A stretch of DNA of 64,000 bases from positions 372,001 through 436,000 of the forward strand of contig JAHDYR010000003.1 in NCBI GenBank assembly GCA_019828565.1. Reading direction: 5' to 3'. How positions within the stretch are numbered: the stretch's first letter is position 1; every line of letters starts with the position of its first letter. Made by a program: the position numbers and the translations under genes. This stretch comes from Carpediemonas membranifera. Lineage: Eukaryota; Fornicata. The notes under the pieces were generated by a model. That model was not told the DNA's origin, ran no database searches, and was given only the letters and a program-made list of their open reading frames with translations. Shown piece after piece: positions 10,453 to 20,773 of this stretch.

Positions 10453-10523
10453 AATTTCGATGCAGCCGAGCGCCTCTCTGGGCTGCCACCTTCTTAAGCT
10501 CGCCTACAGAAAGTATATTTACA

Positions 10524-13500
10524 CTAGTTGAACTGGGGTATGATTGGGGTCGACCCGCCGAGCTGTCTCTGCGTCATGATCATCTTCACACTCGAGACGC
10601 CCCTGATGCTCGCACTCCCGACACTCGCTAAGAAACCACCGCTGGACTTACGCTCATCGTCGGCGACCATATCACCGTGCTCGTTCTTGGCGACGAACAT
10701 GGGAGTTTGGGCGATCTCCTGGTCAGTCTCCGGCAATATGTACCTGTTCATCCGAGCATAGTCCTGGACCAGGCAGCGGCTGCATATGGGCTTTCCCAGG
10801 GCATCTTCGGGCACACTCTGGTCAGGTTGGTGCATCGATGTGTAAGCGGTGAGCATCTCGTCAATGCTGCGTGCCTTGTCATTCAGGCCACCACAGATGG
10901 CACAGACGTGAAGGTCCGGATCGAAGAAGGTGGGCGGAACTGCCCTGCGACGGGCCGCTAGCCATGACACAACGGTGGTTGCACAGCATAGGAAGAGAGC
11001 TATGAGGCATATGATGTTGAGAGCGATACCAACGACAATGACCTCGTATCCGATCACATCGCTGTGCCCCACTGCCGCAACGAGCACTGCTACACCAGGA
11101 CTGGGTGCCGAGTCAGCCGACACTGCATGGATGCAATACTGCTTGGGCTCCGAGTCCCTTGTGAATGACACCGTCGTGCTGTTGAAGAGGTAGGGGCGGG
11201 TGGGCGTGCCATCAACCGTGGCTGCAGCCGAATACCGGTCGACCCGGCTAACATCGACACACTCGCCGGAATAGGTTATAAATGCGTCTGCCCCGGCACG
11301 ATCGAAAGCAGCGCTGACAGTGGTGTTAGTCTGTTTCGCGACCACTGTCAACTCCGTGCTGAGTCTATCTCTCACAGTAAAGCTGTACCCGACCGCGTTA
11401 GTCCACGCTGATGTAGTAAACACATCCTTCCACACCCGCTCAGTGGCGAGCAGAGTCTCGGTAGGCCAGGAGCCCAAGACTCTAAACCCATGAGGCCCTA
11501 CCCTGAACCTCAGGGAGAGTGTGTAGCTGCCGACGGTGGAAGGGGCGGGAACAGCGAGCTGGCAGTTGTCTGTGGGGGCGATGGTAATAAAGGATGGGGC
11601 TGTAGCCGAAGTGGCGGACTTGATCCGGTATTGCCACTCAAGTATGGAGTCACATGCACTGAGGGAGGCCACACCCTGGATGTTGGAGCCGACCTTGTTG
11701 CCGGAATATTCAAAGAGGTTCTCGAGATCCACAATAATGGAAGCACCGGGGGAGAAGGCGGCCTCGATCTCGTCCTCCAGTGGGATAGCAGGCAACGTGG
11801 TTGGATCGGTCAGCCTCGGGACATAGACGGTGGCCTCCTCGCAGGGAAGCACGGCGTCAGCCAGACACTCGGTGCCCAGTGTCACGGGGCGGATAGCGAG
11901 AAGGACCTCCTTGGAGACGGTGGGGGAGCTACGAGCTACAGGGGAAGTGAGGCCATACGTGACAGTGTTGTGGAGAATTGAGGCGACTGTGGTGGCACCA
12001 GAGGCATCAGCCACAGTCTTCCAGGCATCGGGAACGGCGGGGAGGGTGCCAACCTCGTCTGGGAACATTGTGACATAAACTGCACTGGAGTCGACCCAAC
12101 CGTATGTAGCAACGGAGAACTGCACAGAAACGGCGACGGCGGCCGAGGTTACTGATACGTCTGTGTATATTGAAGGCAGTGTGAAGTCAGGCGTGACACA
12201 GAACGTGACATTGTTCTCGGTAACGGTCGTATTGATGTAATAGCACTGGAGGTAGTTCGATTGGTCGATCAGATCTGGTCCTACGTACATGCCCGCGTCA
12301 GTGCTGTTGCTGCAATCGTCCAAGCCATCAAGGCAGTACAAATAATCGTCGGTGTTGCAGGAAAGAATTGGTCTTGATACTGAAGGATCGTAAGAAAAGA
12401 TGGTCCCGTTGCCATCGAGCACTGCGGTCGACCCGTCGCTGAGTGTCAGATTGCACTGGACGTCGACAATGTTGACAATCAAAGAACCAGAATCGTCGGT
12501 CAGATAGCACGAATATTGGCCGAATCCGCCGCGAATCTCTTGTACATCTGGGACACCGCAGCTGACCATTGTCAACGAGGTGTGTGATGGTAGAGTGGTC
12601 ACATCGTAGATATCAGATGTCAGGTCGACCGCATATGTCGCGTTCAGCATCGTTCCCTTGATAACAACAAGCGGGTCAGACTGATCAGCGGCGGTTGTCC
12701 GGATCGTGACATAGACTGGGGCGTCCGACTCGACAGTGACACCGTCCCACATCTCTGCTGGGAGGTTGTAGACAGTAGATATGGTACCAGATCTCTCCTC
12801 GAATGTTGTGAGGTCAACACCATCGATTGAATCAGGTGTAATCGTATCAGTGCCGTTTCGGGAGATCACAAGGGAAAAAGATGTTGCTGTTGTCGTAACA
12901 ACCGTGATTTCAGCTCGGCTGGCGGTGATCTGGCCATATTCCCCCTTTGATGGAAGCGTCGCCATACTGTATGTCGGGGCAAGGATGGAAGGAGTGCTGA
13001 TGTCACCTGCGTCGTAGCTCTGGCCTGCTCCAGCGGGGAGGGTTGCATCGGTCCACATCAGAGTGGCATCTGGGACAAAGCCGTTGTGAACCTCAACGCC
13101 GACGATGGGCATACTTGGAAGAGTGCCTGAAAATCCAATCACATCGTATATCGAGTGCTGATACCGTCTGACCGAGAGATACTCAGCCTGACAGGCGTAG
13201 AAGTAGTCGCCCCAACCAGCAGGACTATACTTGAAAGTCGCAGTGTCGGCATCCTGGAAGTAGACTGTGACTCCAGTAGAGTCAACCAGAATGATGAAAT
13301 ATGTCCTTGTCTCACCGTCGTCCGAGAATGTCACGGTGTACTTCGTCTTGGTGAAAGATTCGTCGGTCGGCCCAATGTCAACCGATCCAGAGGCGGAGTT
13401 TCGAGAATACGTGACCTCCACCATATTTGCAATGTGGAGAGTGAAGTCAAAGCTTGTGGCAGTCGCGAAGAACCCTGCGATGTCTACCTTGAGAGTCAGT

Positions 13501-15638
13501 GGAGCTCTGAGCATTCCTTCCCACGGCATCACGAGGCGGGCGGGCCAGTAATCCGCAACGGAGGTGAGTGGGTTCTGTTGAAATGTCATGTCGTTGAAGT
13601 ATGTTGGTGGATACGAGACTGTGTAGCAGTCGCCATCGATGGCCACGTCTACCTCGCTGTCACCGGGCATGACGAAGCAATAATCGCCTAAATTTGTCGT
13701 GTTGTAGTTCGTGCCGTTAGACGTGCACACGCCAGCAGTGAGGCCTGACACGAGAGCATCGAGCATGCTATTCTCAATGGTTGTGGTGGTGCTGAGCTTA
13801 CGAATGAGAACGAGCCGTTCGCTGCCATAAGGGGAGTAGTAGCCCGCGGGGACAGGGTCACAGCTGCCGTCAGTTGCACGGTAGACGTCCTCAGAAGCAC
13901 ACATGGTGCGGCAGGCGTCAATACCGCGGCCGGGACTGATTGCGACGGCGTTGGTGGGGATGGTACACGCAGTCTGGATACAAGAACCGGCTGGAGAGTA
14001 GTAGCCCGCCGTCTCGGGAACGAGAGAGCCAGCGTCGCACCAGTATCCGGCCCGGCAAGAAGAGCCTGCAGTGCATGTCTCGGCTGGGTCAAGCTCGGCG
14101 AACCCGGGCAGGGCTGGGAGGGTTGCCGACCCTAGTCTGGTGGTGGGGGTGTTCAGGGGGAAACGATCGACCAGATCAGACAAAAGCGGATCAGCACCGG
14201 TAAATGTGCGAGGTGTAACAGGCGTGGTTGCTCCGTTGACTCTGTCGTCAGTGCGGTCGGCCGGATCCGTGATCCATGTGTAATCTGTCACGATCTTATC
14301 CTTTGTTGGCCCCCAGAACTTAGCACTATATGCTGCGCTCTTGAGATAGCGGTCATCATCCGACATTCCAAAGCTGTTGTAATACATGACACCATGCGTC
14401 GACGCGTCTGGCCAAATCATTGGACCTTCAGACGTGTACTCGTGGAACAACCCGTGCAAGTCTGAGAGCAACCCACCTCTCAGCGAGGGTAGGGGGGGTG
14501 CGGCGGTGAGGTCAGTCGGGGCGGCCCGAGAGAGAGCGGCGTCGGCCCAATACCTTAGCGCAGGGAGGACGGAGGAGTACTTCTGGTCAGTGACCGCGGG
14601 CAGACCATCAATGCCGTCCCTCACCACGGTTAGGAACGATGTGATGGCACTATTCATCGTTTGAGAGGCTGTGCTGATTGTGTCACAGCTGGCTGACCCT
14701 GTGGTCACACCAGCGAACGAGCACTGCTGCATATCGCCCAGGAGCACCATGCCCGAGGCCTGGTGGAGAGCGGCCTGGGTCTGGTGGGCAGCCATGAAAA
14801 TGAGCTCGTCAAACGGCCGAGGGTCCGTGTCCTCATCGCCAGTGAACGGCAGAGAGGCTGCTGTGGTCATGGAGGACGCATAAGCGGTGACAAGAGCACT
14901 GGCCGCGGTAGAAACGGGTGTGAGGAAGCTCGCGAGACCGGTTGGGTCACTGACTGAATAGACGGCATCCTCGAGCGCCTGAGCAGCAGTTACAAGAGCT
15001 GCAAGCTCCGTGGAGAGATCGAACACTGCATCGTCTGCTGTGTGGTAGAGTGTGGAGTAGTGCAGGTCACTCTGACCGAACCCGAGCTCGATGAGGCTCT
15101 GAGCGGGGAGTGGGAAGACGGACCCCTCCCGTTGGCGCATGGCAATGAGCTCCTCCTCGTAGGCCTCGGCAGAGTCCGTCTGTGCGTCGTTAGTGATGGC
15201 TGAAGTGATCTTCGCAGCTCGTTCAGCCCTCTTGTCGGCTGCCCAAACCATTGCTTGGGCCTCGACAGCGTCCCAAACACCTTCAATCGCGAGGACAAAT
15301 GGTGCAGCCGAGGATTCAAGGAAGGGAAGCGTTGTGCTCTCGTCAATGACATAGGAGAGAATGCTCCAGTCCATCGTGGTGACGTCGGCAGCGGTGTCGC
15401 AGTCGGTGAGGGCATCAAGAGCATTCACAACGTCGCGAACACGAGGGTACTGGATAGAAACGCTGGAGTATTGCGTTCGCTTGCTTGTAGAGTTGTAGCA
15501 GAGAGAATAAATCCGCTCATTGCTGGGGATGACCGGAGAAAGCTCCGTGTATTGTGAGAATAGGTCGTATACTGTTGCTGAGCTTACAACGTTGACCAAT
15601 ATGGCTGTTATAGCCAGTATTAGCAACATACGCTTCAT
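10524..15638 (-). CDS. giant type I surface glycoprotein
   Basis: I place the start at 15638, where MKRMLLILAITAILVNVVSS gives a textbook signal peptide; an in-frame upstream extension to 15821 lacks one. The mature protein is about 1,680 residues, rich in Thr, Ser, Val and Asp with many N-x-S/T sites. A Cys-rich block around residues 560-640 (CRAGYWCDAG, YYSPAGSC, repeated AGYYSP) resembles ephrin-receptor-like/GCC2-GCC3 repeats. The rest reads as beta-rich extracellular sequence. One membrane span (VIGYEVIVVGIALNIICLIA and following) lies near the C-terminus, and the ~115-residue cytoplasmic tail has paired CAIC and CSRC motifs that could bind zinc. Probably a surface or adhesion protein; no specific function is claimed. 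Confidence 0.75.
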   Translation of the reverse strand: MKRMLLILAITAILVNVVSSATVYDLFSQYTELSPVIPSNERIYSLCYNSTSKRTQYSSVSIQYPRVRDVVNALDALTDCDTAADVTTMDWSILSYVIDESTTLPFLESSAAPFVLAIEGVWDAVEAQAMVWAADKRAERAAKITSAITNDAQTDSAEAYEEELIAMRQREGSVFPLPAQSLIELGFGQSDLHYSTLYHTADDAVFDLSTELAALVTAAQALEDAVYSVSDPTGLASFLTPVSTAASALVTAYASSMTTAASLPFTGDEDTDPRPFDELIFMAAHQTQAALHQASGMVLLGDMQQCSFAGVTTGSASCDTISTASQTMNSAITSFLTVVRDGIDGLPAVTDQKYSSVLPALRYWADAALSRAAPTDLTAAPPLPSLRGGLLSDLHGLFHEYTSEGPMIWPDASTHGVMYYNSFGMSDDDRYLKSAAYSAKFWGPTKDKIVTDYTWITDPADRTDDRVNGATTPVTPRTFTGADPLLSDLVDRFPLNTPTTRLGSATLPALPGFAELDPAETCTAGSSCRAGYWCDAGSLVPETAGYYSPAGSCIQTACTIPTNAVAISPGRGIDACRTMCASEDVYRATDGSCDPVPAGYYSPYGSERLVLIRKLSTTTTIENSMLDALVSGLTAGVCTSNGTNYNTTNLGDYCFVMPGDSEVDVAIDGDCYTVSYPPTYFNDMTFQQNPLTSVADYWPARLVMPWEGMLRAPLTLKVDIAGFFATATSFDFTLHIANMVEVTYSRNSASGSVDIGPTDESFTKTKYTVTFSDDGETRTYFIILVDSTGVTVYFQDADTATFKYSPAGWGDYFYACQAEYLSVRRYQHSIYDVIGFSGTLPSMPIVGVEVHNGFVPDATLMWTDATLPAGAGQSYDAGDISTPSILAPTYSMATLPSKGEYGQITASRAEITVVTTTATSFSLVISRNGTDTITPDSIDGVDLTTFEERSGTISTVYNLPAEMWDGVTVESDAPVYVTIRTTAADQSDPLVVIKGTMLNATYAVDLTSDIYDVTTLPSHTSLTMVSCGVPDVQEIRGGFGQYSCYLTDDSGSLIVNIVDVQCNLTLSDGSTAVLDGNGTIFSYDPSVSRPILSCNTDDYLYCLDGLDDCSNSTDAGMYVGPDLIDQSNYLQCYYINTTVTENNVTFCVTPDFTLPSIYTDVSVTSAAVAVSVQFSVATYGWVDSSAVYVTMFPDEVGTLPAVPDAWKTVADASGATTVASILHNTVTYGLTSPVARSSPTVSKEVLLAIRPVTLGTECLADAVLPCEEATVYVPRLTDPTTLPAIPLEDEIEAAFSPGASIIVDLENLFEYSGNKVGSNIQGVASLSACDSILEWQYRIKSATSATAPSFITIAPTDNCQLAVPAPSTVGSYTLSLRFRVGPHGFRVLGSWPTETLLATERVWKDVFTTSAWTNAVGYSFTVRDRLSTELTVVAKQTNTTVSAAFDRAGADAFITYSGECVDVSRVDRYSAAATVDGTPTRPYLFNSTTVSFTRDSEPKQYCIHAVSADSAPSPGVAVLVAAVGHSDVIGYEVIVVGIALNIICLIALFLCCATTVVSWLAARRRAVPPTFFDPDLHVCAICGGLNDKARSIDEMLTAYTSMHQPDQSVPEDALGKPICSRCLVQDYARMNRYILPETDQEIAQTPMFVAKNEHGDMVADDERKSSGGFLASVGSASIRGVSSVKMIMTQRQLGGSTPIIPQFN

Positions 15639-15860
15639 TTTGCAGCGTATTTGCCTGGAGTGCGACGAATTTCCCGCATGATCATCTTCCACCCATGGCG
15701 GGTTTTGACGATTTACGCTGAATTTTCGCAAACAGGTATTGCTGTCAAGAATGGTCCTTACAACGTGGTGCGTCTCATGATATGGGTCAAACAACGGGCA
15801 TGTCAGATCGTTTTTTGGCATATTTCATCTGAACTTTCATCAAATCATTCATGGCAGGCA

Positions 15861-16140
15861 TTAAGCCAGCATGACCAGGGCGAGCAGACCGACGCGGACC
15901 CAGGCAGCAGCGTCATGGGGACCACCGAGACCGTCTGGCCCATCGCCAGACATGGTGATGTAGATGTCAAGTTGTTTGCCTCGGTGACCAAGGGAGGTGA
16001 TCGTGACGAACGAATTCATGTCGGCGAATAATCTGTCGTTCTCGTAGAAACATGGAGAGTAGTGAATCATCATGCATGCGTTGGTGAGTGTACTGGCCGT
16101 GGCCTCAACTGGTGGGAGGTCGTGATCATTGTGATGGGTT
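15861..16140 (-). pseudogene. 3' gene remnant next to Ty3 element
   Basis: An open frame of ~93 codons runs out of the LTR into flanking DNA. Its first codons (Met-Ala-Gln) come from the LTR, which carries an ATG, so the frame as it stands is chimeric. The host part ends in a charged segment and then WVRVGLLALVMLA and a stop, like the hydrophobic tail of a secreted, GPI-anchored or membrane protein. It may be the last exon of a gene disrupted by the element at 16141-20822. Closing the insertion site leaves a TAG in this frame just upstream, so the link to any upstream exon is unproven. Confidence 0.3.
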
Positions 16141-16197
16141 TGTGCCATTGTTGGCTTGCGCAGGTAGATCTGTTTACATAAACTGCACTGGCTCTCA
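16141..16197 (-). repeat. 3' LTR (57 bp)
   Basis: Identical to 20766-20822. It ends TG...CA, is preceded in element orientation by a polypurine tract and is followed by the GGTT target duplication. Confidence 0.9.
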
Positions 16198-16225
16198 CTT
16201 CCCTCCTCAAGGCGAAGCTAGCCAG

Positions 16226-19200
16226 CTAACGACGGCCATTGCCCCGGAACTTCCGCTTGTAACGTGCGAAGAGGGGCGTGAGACCTGGGTTGAGGCGTAG
16301 GTAGTCATCCAGGGCGGCGAGGCGGTCGTAATATGCGTTATACGGAATGTACGAGTCCTCGGAGTCTTCTAGGCCTTCCCAGTGGACGAGGAGCTCGAGG
16401 CGTCGGTTGCGCTCGCGGTGGCCGACGATGGCGGAGACTTGTTGTTCGTCTTGTTCGTATGCGGCGATGCGCTCGAGTGTCTTGAGGTCTGCTGTGCCTG
16501 GGTCGAAGCGAATGAGGCGGTCCTGGTGGACGAGCAGCTCGGACTTGGTGACGAGGTCACGGAGGACGAATGTGTTGGGGCTCTTCCCTTCCCTGAGGAG
16601 TTGTAGCGGGCCGCGGACTGGAGGCAGAATCTTGGATGGGGCCTTGTGAGGATATCTCAGGAGCACTAGGCGTTCGAGTTTCCAGTCGAAGTTGTCCGCC
16701 GGTTGGGTTTGTGCGGCCTTGTGACGCTCGTATGCGGCGATCTTCGCGCGGGCTGCGTCGTGCATGGCCTGTATGTCGGTGTGGAATGCGTTAATGGCCT
16801 GGATGGTAGGTGTGTCTTGCGTCGCCTTGGCGGCGCTGATGATGCGTGACTCCGGGAGGGCCGTGAGCGCGGACGTGTGTCCGAAAAGCAGCTCGAACGG
16901 CGTGAAGCCGGTAGTCGAGTGTGTCGAAGTGTTGATAATGTGTTGCACGATTGGGATAAGTGCGGGCCAGTCGGTCGTTTCTGAGTCTAGTAGCAGGGCG
17001 CGCAGTCTGCGCATGATGGTCCCATTGACTCTCTCGACAACGCCGTTACTCTGTGGGTGGTACGCCGTGGAGAACCTGTGGTTCAGGCTGATCTTCTTGT
17101 TGAGAGCGGCGATGGTTGAGTTCTTGAACTGACTTCCCTGGTCTGTCTGGATCAGGCTGGGTGCGCCGAAGAGCGACCACACCTGGAGCATCGCGTCGGC
17201 GGCTTCTTCTGCCGAGGTTGACGCAACCGGCTTGAGCACAGTGAACTTGCTGAAGACGTCGATGAACACGATCACGTGAGCGAGGCCATTCGTCTTTGGA
17301 AGCGGGCCGAGCGTGTCTATCTGCACCGCCTCGAATGGGCGGGTCTTCTGGGTCGTATGCCACTGGGCCTTGGCGATGGGGTGGGATTTGAGCTTCTGGC
17401 AGACTGGGCAAGTCGCGACGTGCTCCGCGACGTCTGAGTTCATGGAAGACCAGGTCTTGCCGGCTTCCTTGAGATGGGCGATCGTTTGTTTGATCGAAAC
17501 ATGGCCGTTGGCTCCAGCGTGGGCCTGCTGAATGTCGAAGCGGTGGGTGCTGCTGGCGATTTCGCTGATCGCCGCGCCGCTGGGGCGGGAGAGGGCGTCC
17601 GCGACGACGTTATTTGTCCCTGCGATATGCATGATGTCGAAGGGGTACTCGGATAGGATGAGTCTCCATCGCGTGAGCTTGCGCGTCCCTTCCTCAGCCT
17701 TGCGAATCATCCACACGATGTTCTTGTGATCTGTGAGTACGGTGAATGGCTTCAGCTTGAGAATCTGGCTAAACTCTGGCCGGGTGATGCAGTATATGAC
17801 TGCGTAGAGCTCTTGCTCGACCGTCGCCCAGCGGCGTTGGGTCTCTGTGAACGTCTTTGAGAAGTACGCGAGGGGTTTCTTCGTGTCGCCCTCGTGTTGC
17901 CACAGCACTCCGCCGGCTGCGATTGTGGACGCGTCTGTCTCAAGTGTCCACTTGCAGGTCAGGTTGGGTAGTGCCAATGCCTTGTTGTCGGTGCACAGCT
18001 CCTTCAGAGCCGCGAATGCCTTGTCGTGTTCCTCAGTCCAAGGGAGCTTGTCTAGCTTCTTGGGTGACCCCTTGAGGAGGGCGTTGAGGGGGGCTGTGGC
18101 TGAGCTGAGTTGCGGGAGGTAGTTTGCGAGGTGGTTAAACTTGCCCATCGTGCGTCTGAGCTCTGTGACGGTGGTGGGGGCGGGCAGCTCCTTCAGCGCG
18201 GCGACGCGGCCTGGGCTCACCGAGCGGCCGGAGCTGTTGATGATGAATCCGCAGACCTCCACTTCGGCGGCGCCGATGGTACATTTGTCCGCACGGAGGC
18301 GCAGGCGGTTGTCCTTGGCTCTCTGGAGGGTGAGTCTCAGGGTGTTGAGGAATCCTTCTTCGGTCCGTGCGTAGAGGAATATGTCATCCACGTAGACCCG
18401 GTGGCCGGGGATGCCATCTAGCACGGCCTCCATCGCTCGTTGAAACTTGGAGGGGGCGTTCTTAAGTCCAAACGGGACCCTGAGGAACTCGAATTGGTGC
18501 CCGGGGACTACGAACGAGGTAAGGGGGATGCTGGCCGGCTCCATCAGCTGCTGCCAGTATCCGGACCGGAGATCGAGTGATGCAAAGTAAGAGCATCCGC
18601 CGGCTTCGTGGGGCAGGTCCCTCAGATCGGGGAGGGGAAAGGCGTCGTCCTTCGTGGCGTCGTTAAGATCGTTGAATGCGACGCAGAAGCGGGGTTCGCC
18701 GTTCTTCTTGGTTGCCATCGTGTGGCGGCTGGCGTGCTCGGACTGGCTGTCTCGTATGATGCCGAGCTTCTTCATCTTCTCGATCTCGGAGAGGGCGGCT
18801 GAGCCAGCCTCTCCGACAAGCTGTCGAGGACGGCACTTGAGGTGAAAATCGCGTGTGAGTTCGATCTTGTGAGGCTGTAGTTTGCTGCCTTCGGGCGGGA
18901 GAGCCGGGTCGAACACCTCATCGAACTCCTCGACGATGCTTCGGACCTTGTTGGCGAACTCGGTGCCGTGGTCGTCCGGGATCGTGACGGCGAGCGAATG
19001 CTTCGAGTCCGAGGTTGACGCCGCTTCGAAGACGTCGGCGTCGATCATGTTGTGCTCTTCTAGATCGTCCTTATCATCCGGCTTCTCGGACGGGAGTATC
19101 AGTAGGCGGTCGTTGAGGACGTAGCCGATGTGCCTGAGGAGGTCCTTGCCGATCAGCATCCTGTCGCTGGTGCCTGTGATCATGTGGACGTCCCAGTCGA

Positions 19201-20773
19201 GCGTGACGGTTTTGCCATCCATGCCAGGGAGTGTGATGGACATGGTGGCGATCTTGCCCGCGGAGATAACGCGGTCGTCCGCGGCGAACAGGCGGAGGTC
19301 CGACTCGCGCCATTGGATGTTTCCTGGTATCTTTGGGGCGAGGTGCTCGGATATGACGCAGACATCTGCGCCAGTGTCGAGCTTGGCTGGAAGTTGGACG
19401 GTTCCGGCGACCGTTACGGTTGTCTGTATGGGAATGGAGGTCGTTTGGACCTCGCCGACGGCGCCATCGCGTTGGTTCGCTCCGCAGTCCTTGGTTGTAT
19501 GCTTTGAGTTCCAGCCATGCCTGTCACACCAGCGATTGAAAGACTTCGGGATGTAGAAATGCTCCTTGTCCTTAAACTGCTTGAACGGGTCCTGGCCTTC
19601 GACCTTGTGGGCCTTCGGCTTCAGCGGCTGGCCCTCGCGAGCAGAGGTGTCCTTGTTCGAGCACTGACTGTTATCATGCGGTGCCTTGTTGTCGGCCGGG
19701 ATCGGCTTCGTCTTGGTCGACACGGCATAGGCCTGCCAGGGGACGACGATCTGGCCGAGATGGTCGGTCTCGAGGGTCGAGAGGGCGTCTATGCAGTCGC
19801 GGGCGGGACGCCAGTTGCCGTCCGAATCCCGCTCGATCAGCGCCTCGTATAGCGGGATCGCGTCGTCGTCGTATCCCTTGAGGGCGACAGACCGGACCGC
19901 AGCGCGGAGGGCGCTGTCGGGGATCTTATGGTAGCCATCGGCCTCGACGACGGGGTTGTACCCGTCGCACGCCTTCTGCAGGCGCAGAGTGTTAAGGCGG
20001 TGGGCCGCGTTCTGGCCGTACAGTTGGGTGCCCTTGCTTGTGATGGCCTTGAGGCGTGCACCGCGGTCGAGTGTTGGCATCAGGGTAAGGTACAGGTGAG
20101 GCAGGATGGTCCTGGCCTCGGCGCGAAGCTGGTCACGCACGGACACGGGGGCGGAGGGGGCGGCCGTTGCCGCTGACGGGAGAGAGTTGACGATTCTCGC
20201 GACATCCGCGGCCGATCGGGCCGGTTTGTCGTCCAGGGGGTTCGTTAGCGTCGCGAAGGTGAGGGTCGCATCCGGGTCCGCCTCGTGGCGGTCGTGGCTG
20301 GCCGTGCAGAGGCTGGCGAGCTTATCGTTCAGCTCGGCCTCGGCGCGGTCGTAAACAGCCTGCATCCGGCGCATCGCCGGGTCGAGAAGCGGGCTGTCCT
20401 TATAGGTGTTGGCGGCTGCAGCACAGAGCAAGAAGAGATCGTCCTGCAGAGCGTCGATGATCGCGCGGTATCTTGCGCGGCACGACGTGGCGTGTCTGTC
20501 AGGTTCTTGCTTGGCGTGTTGTGCCTGCGAGACCACGTCAGGGATAAGGGAGTCCCAGAACGACTCGAAGGTCGGGAACGTGGAGGTGGGCCGCCATGTG
20601 GCTTGTAGAAGCTCGAGGGTCTTTGCCGTGAATGCGTGGGGGAAAGAACGGGGTCTTTTGACGTTACCGACTTCCCGTAACCAGATCTCGTACCCCGTTG
20701 TGAGGGAAGAGACGTCTATCACGGATAGACCACTGTGTGATTCTGTAGAAGCAGAATATCGATATTGTGCCAT
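16226..20773 (-). CDS. Ty3-type Gag-Pol polyprotein, intact
   Basis: 1,515 residues in one frame, in the order Gag - protease - RT - RNase H - integrase - chromodomain-like. Gag (to ~400) ends in a variant zinc knuckle, CDRHGWNSKHTTKDC. Protease has KLDTGADVCV. RT has FASLDLRSGYWQQL and the catalytic YVDD. RNase H has LETDAS and LTDHKN. Integrase has the His/Cys finger ending CPVCQ, then IDTLGPLP, IQTDQGSQF and NGVVERVN, giving the D, D, E triad. The C-terminus (LLVHWEGLEDSEDSYIPY) looks like a chromodomain, placing it near the chromoviruses. The ATG (20773) is position 50 of the 57-bp LTR, and no in-frame Met alternative improves the fit. All catalytic residues are present. Confidence 0.95.
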   Translation of the reverse strand: MAQYRYSASTESHSGLSVIDVSSLTTGYEIWLREVGNVKRPRSFPHAFTAKTLELLQATWRPTSTFPTFESFWDSLIPDVVSQAQHAKQEPDRHATSCRARYRAIIDALQDDLFLLCAAAANTYKDSPLLDPAMRRMQAVYDRAEAELNDKLASLCTASHDRHEADPDATLTFATLTNPLDDKPARSAADVARIVNSLPSAATAAPSAPVSVRDQLRAEARTILPHLYLTLMPTLDRGARLKAITSKGTQLYGQNAAHRLNTLRLQKACDGYNPVVEADGYHKIPDSALRAAVRSVALKGYDDDAIPLYEALIERDSDGNWRPARDCIDALSTLETDHLGQIVVPWQAYAVSTKTKPIPADNKAPHDNSQCSNKDTSAREGQPLKPKAHKVEGQDPFKQFKDKEHFYIPKSFNRWCDRHGWNSKHTTKDCGANQRDGAVGEVQTTSIPIQTTVTVAGTVQLPAKLDTGADVCVISEHLAPKIPGNIQWRESDLRLFAADDRVISAGKIATMSITLPGMDGKTVTLDWDVHMITGTSDRMLIGKDLLRHIGYVLNDRLLILPSEKPDDKDDLEEHNMIDADVFEAASTSDSKHSLAVTIPDDHGTEFANKVRSIVEEFDEVFDPALPPEGSKLQPHKIELTRDFHLKCRPRQLVGEAGSAALSEIEKMKKLGIIRDSQSEHASRHTMATKKNGEPRFCVAFNDLNDATKDDAFPLPDLRDLPHEAGGCSYFASLDLRSGYWQQLMEPASIPLTSFVVPGHQFEFLRVPFGLKNAPSKFQRAMEAVLDGIPGHRVYVDDIFLYARTEEGFLNTLRLTLQRAKDNRLRLRADKCTIGAAEVEVCGFIINSSGRSVSPGRVAALKELPAPTTVTELRRTMGKFNHLANYLPQLSSATAPLNALLKGSPKKLDKLPWTEEHDKAFAALKELCTDNKALALPNLTCKWTLETDASTIAAGGVLWQHEGDTKKPLAYFSKTFTETQRRWATVEQELYAVIYCITRPEFSQILKLKPFTVLTDHKNIVWMIRKAEEGTRKLTRWRLILSEYPFDIMHIAGTNNVVADALSRPSGAAISEIASSTHRFDIQQAHAGANGHVSIKQTIAHLKEAGKTWSSMNSDVAEHVATCPVCQKLKSHPIAKAQWHTTQKTRPFEAVQIDTLGPLPKTNGLAHVIVFIDVFSKFTVLKPVASTSAEEAADAMLQVWSLFGAPSLIQTDQGSQFKNSTIAALNKKISLNHRFSTAYHPQSNGVVERVNGTIMRRLRALLLDSETTDWPALIPIVQHIINTSTHSTTGFTPFELLFGHTSALTALPESRIISAAKATQDTPTIQAINAFHTDIQAMHDAARAKIAAYERHKAAQTQPADNFDWKLERLVLLRYPHKAPSKILPPVRGPLQLLREGKSPNTFVLRDLVTKSELLVHQDRLIRFDPGTADLKTLERIAAYEQDEQQVSAIVGHRERNRRLELLVHWEGLEDSEDSYIPYNAYYDRLAALDDYLRLNPGLTPLFARYKRKFRGNGRR

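Noticed and set aside
10453-10523. Gene or regulatory site between the HAUS6-like and surface-protein genes
   Set aside because: Only about 70 bp separate the same-strand genes and no motif is visible.
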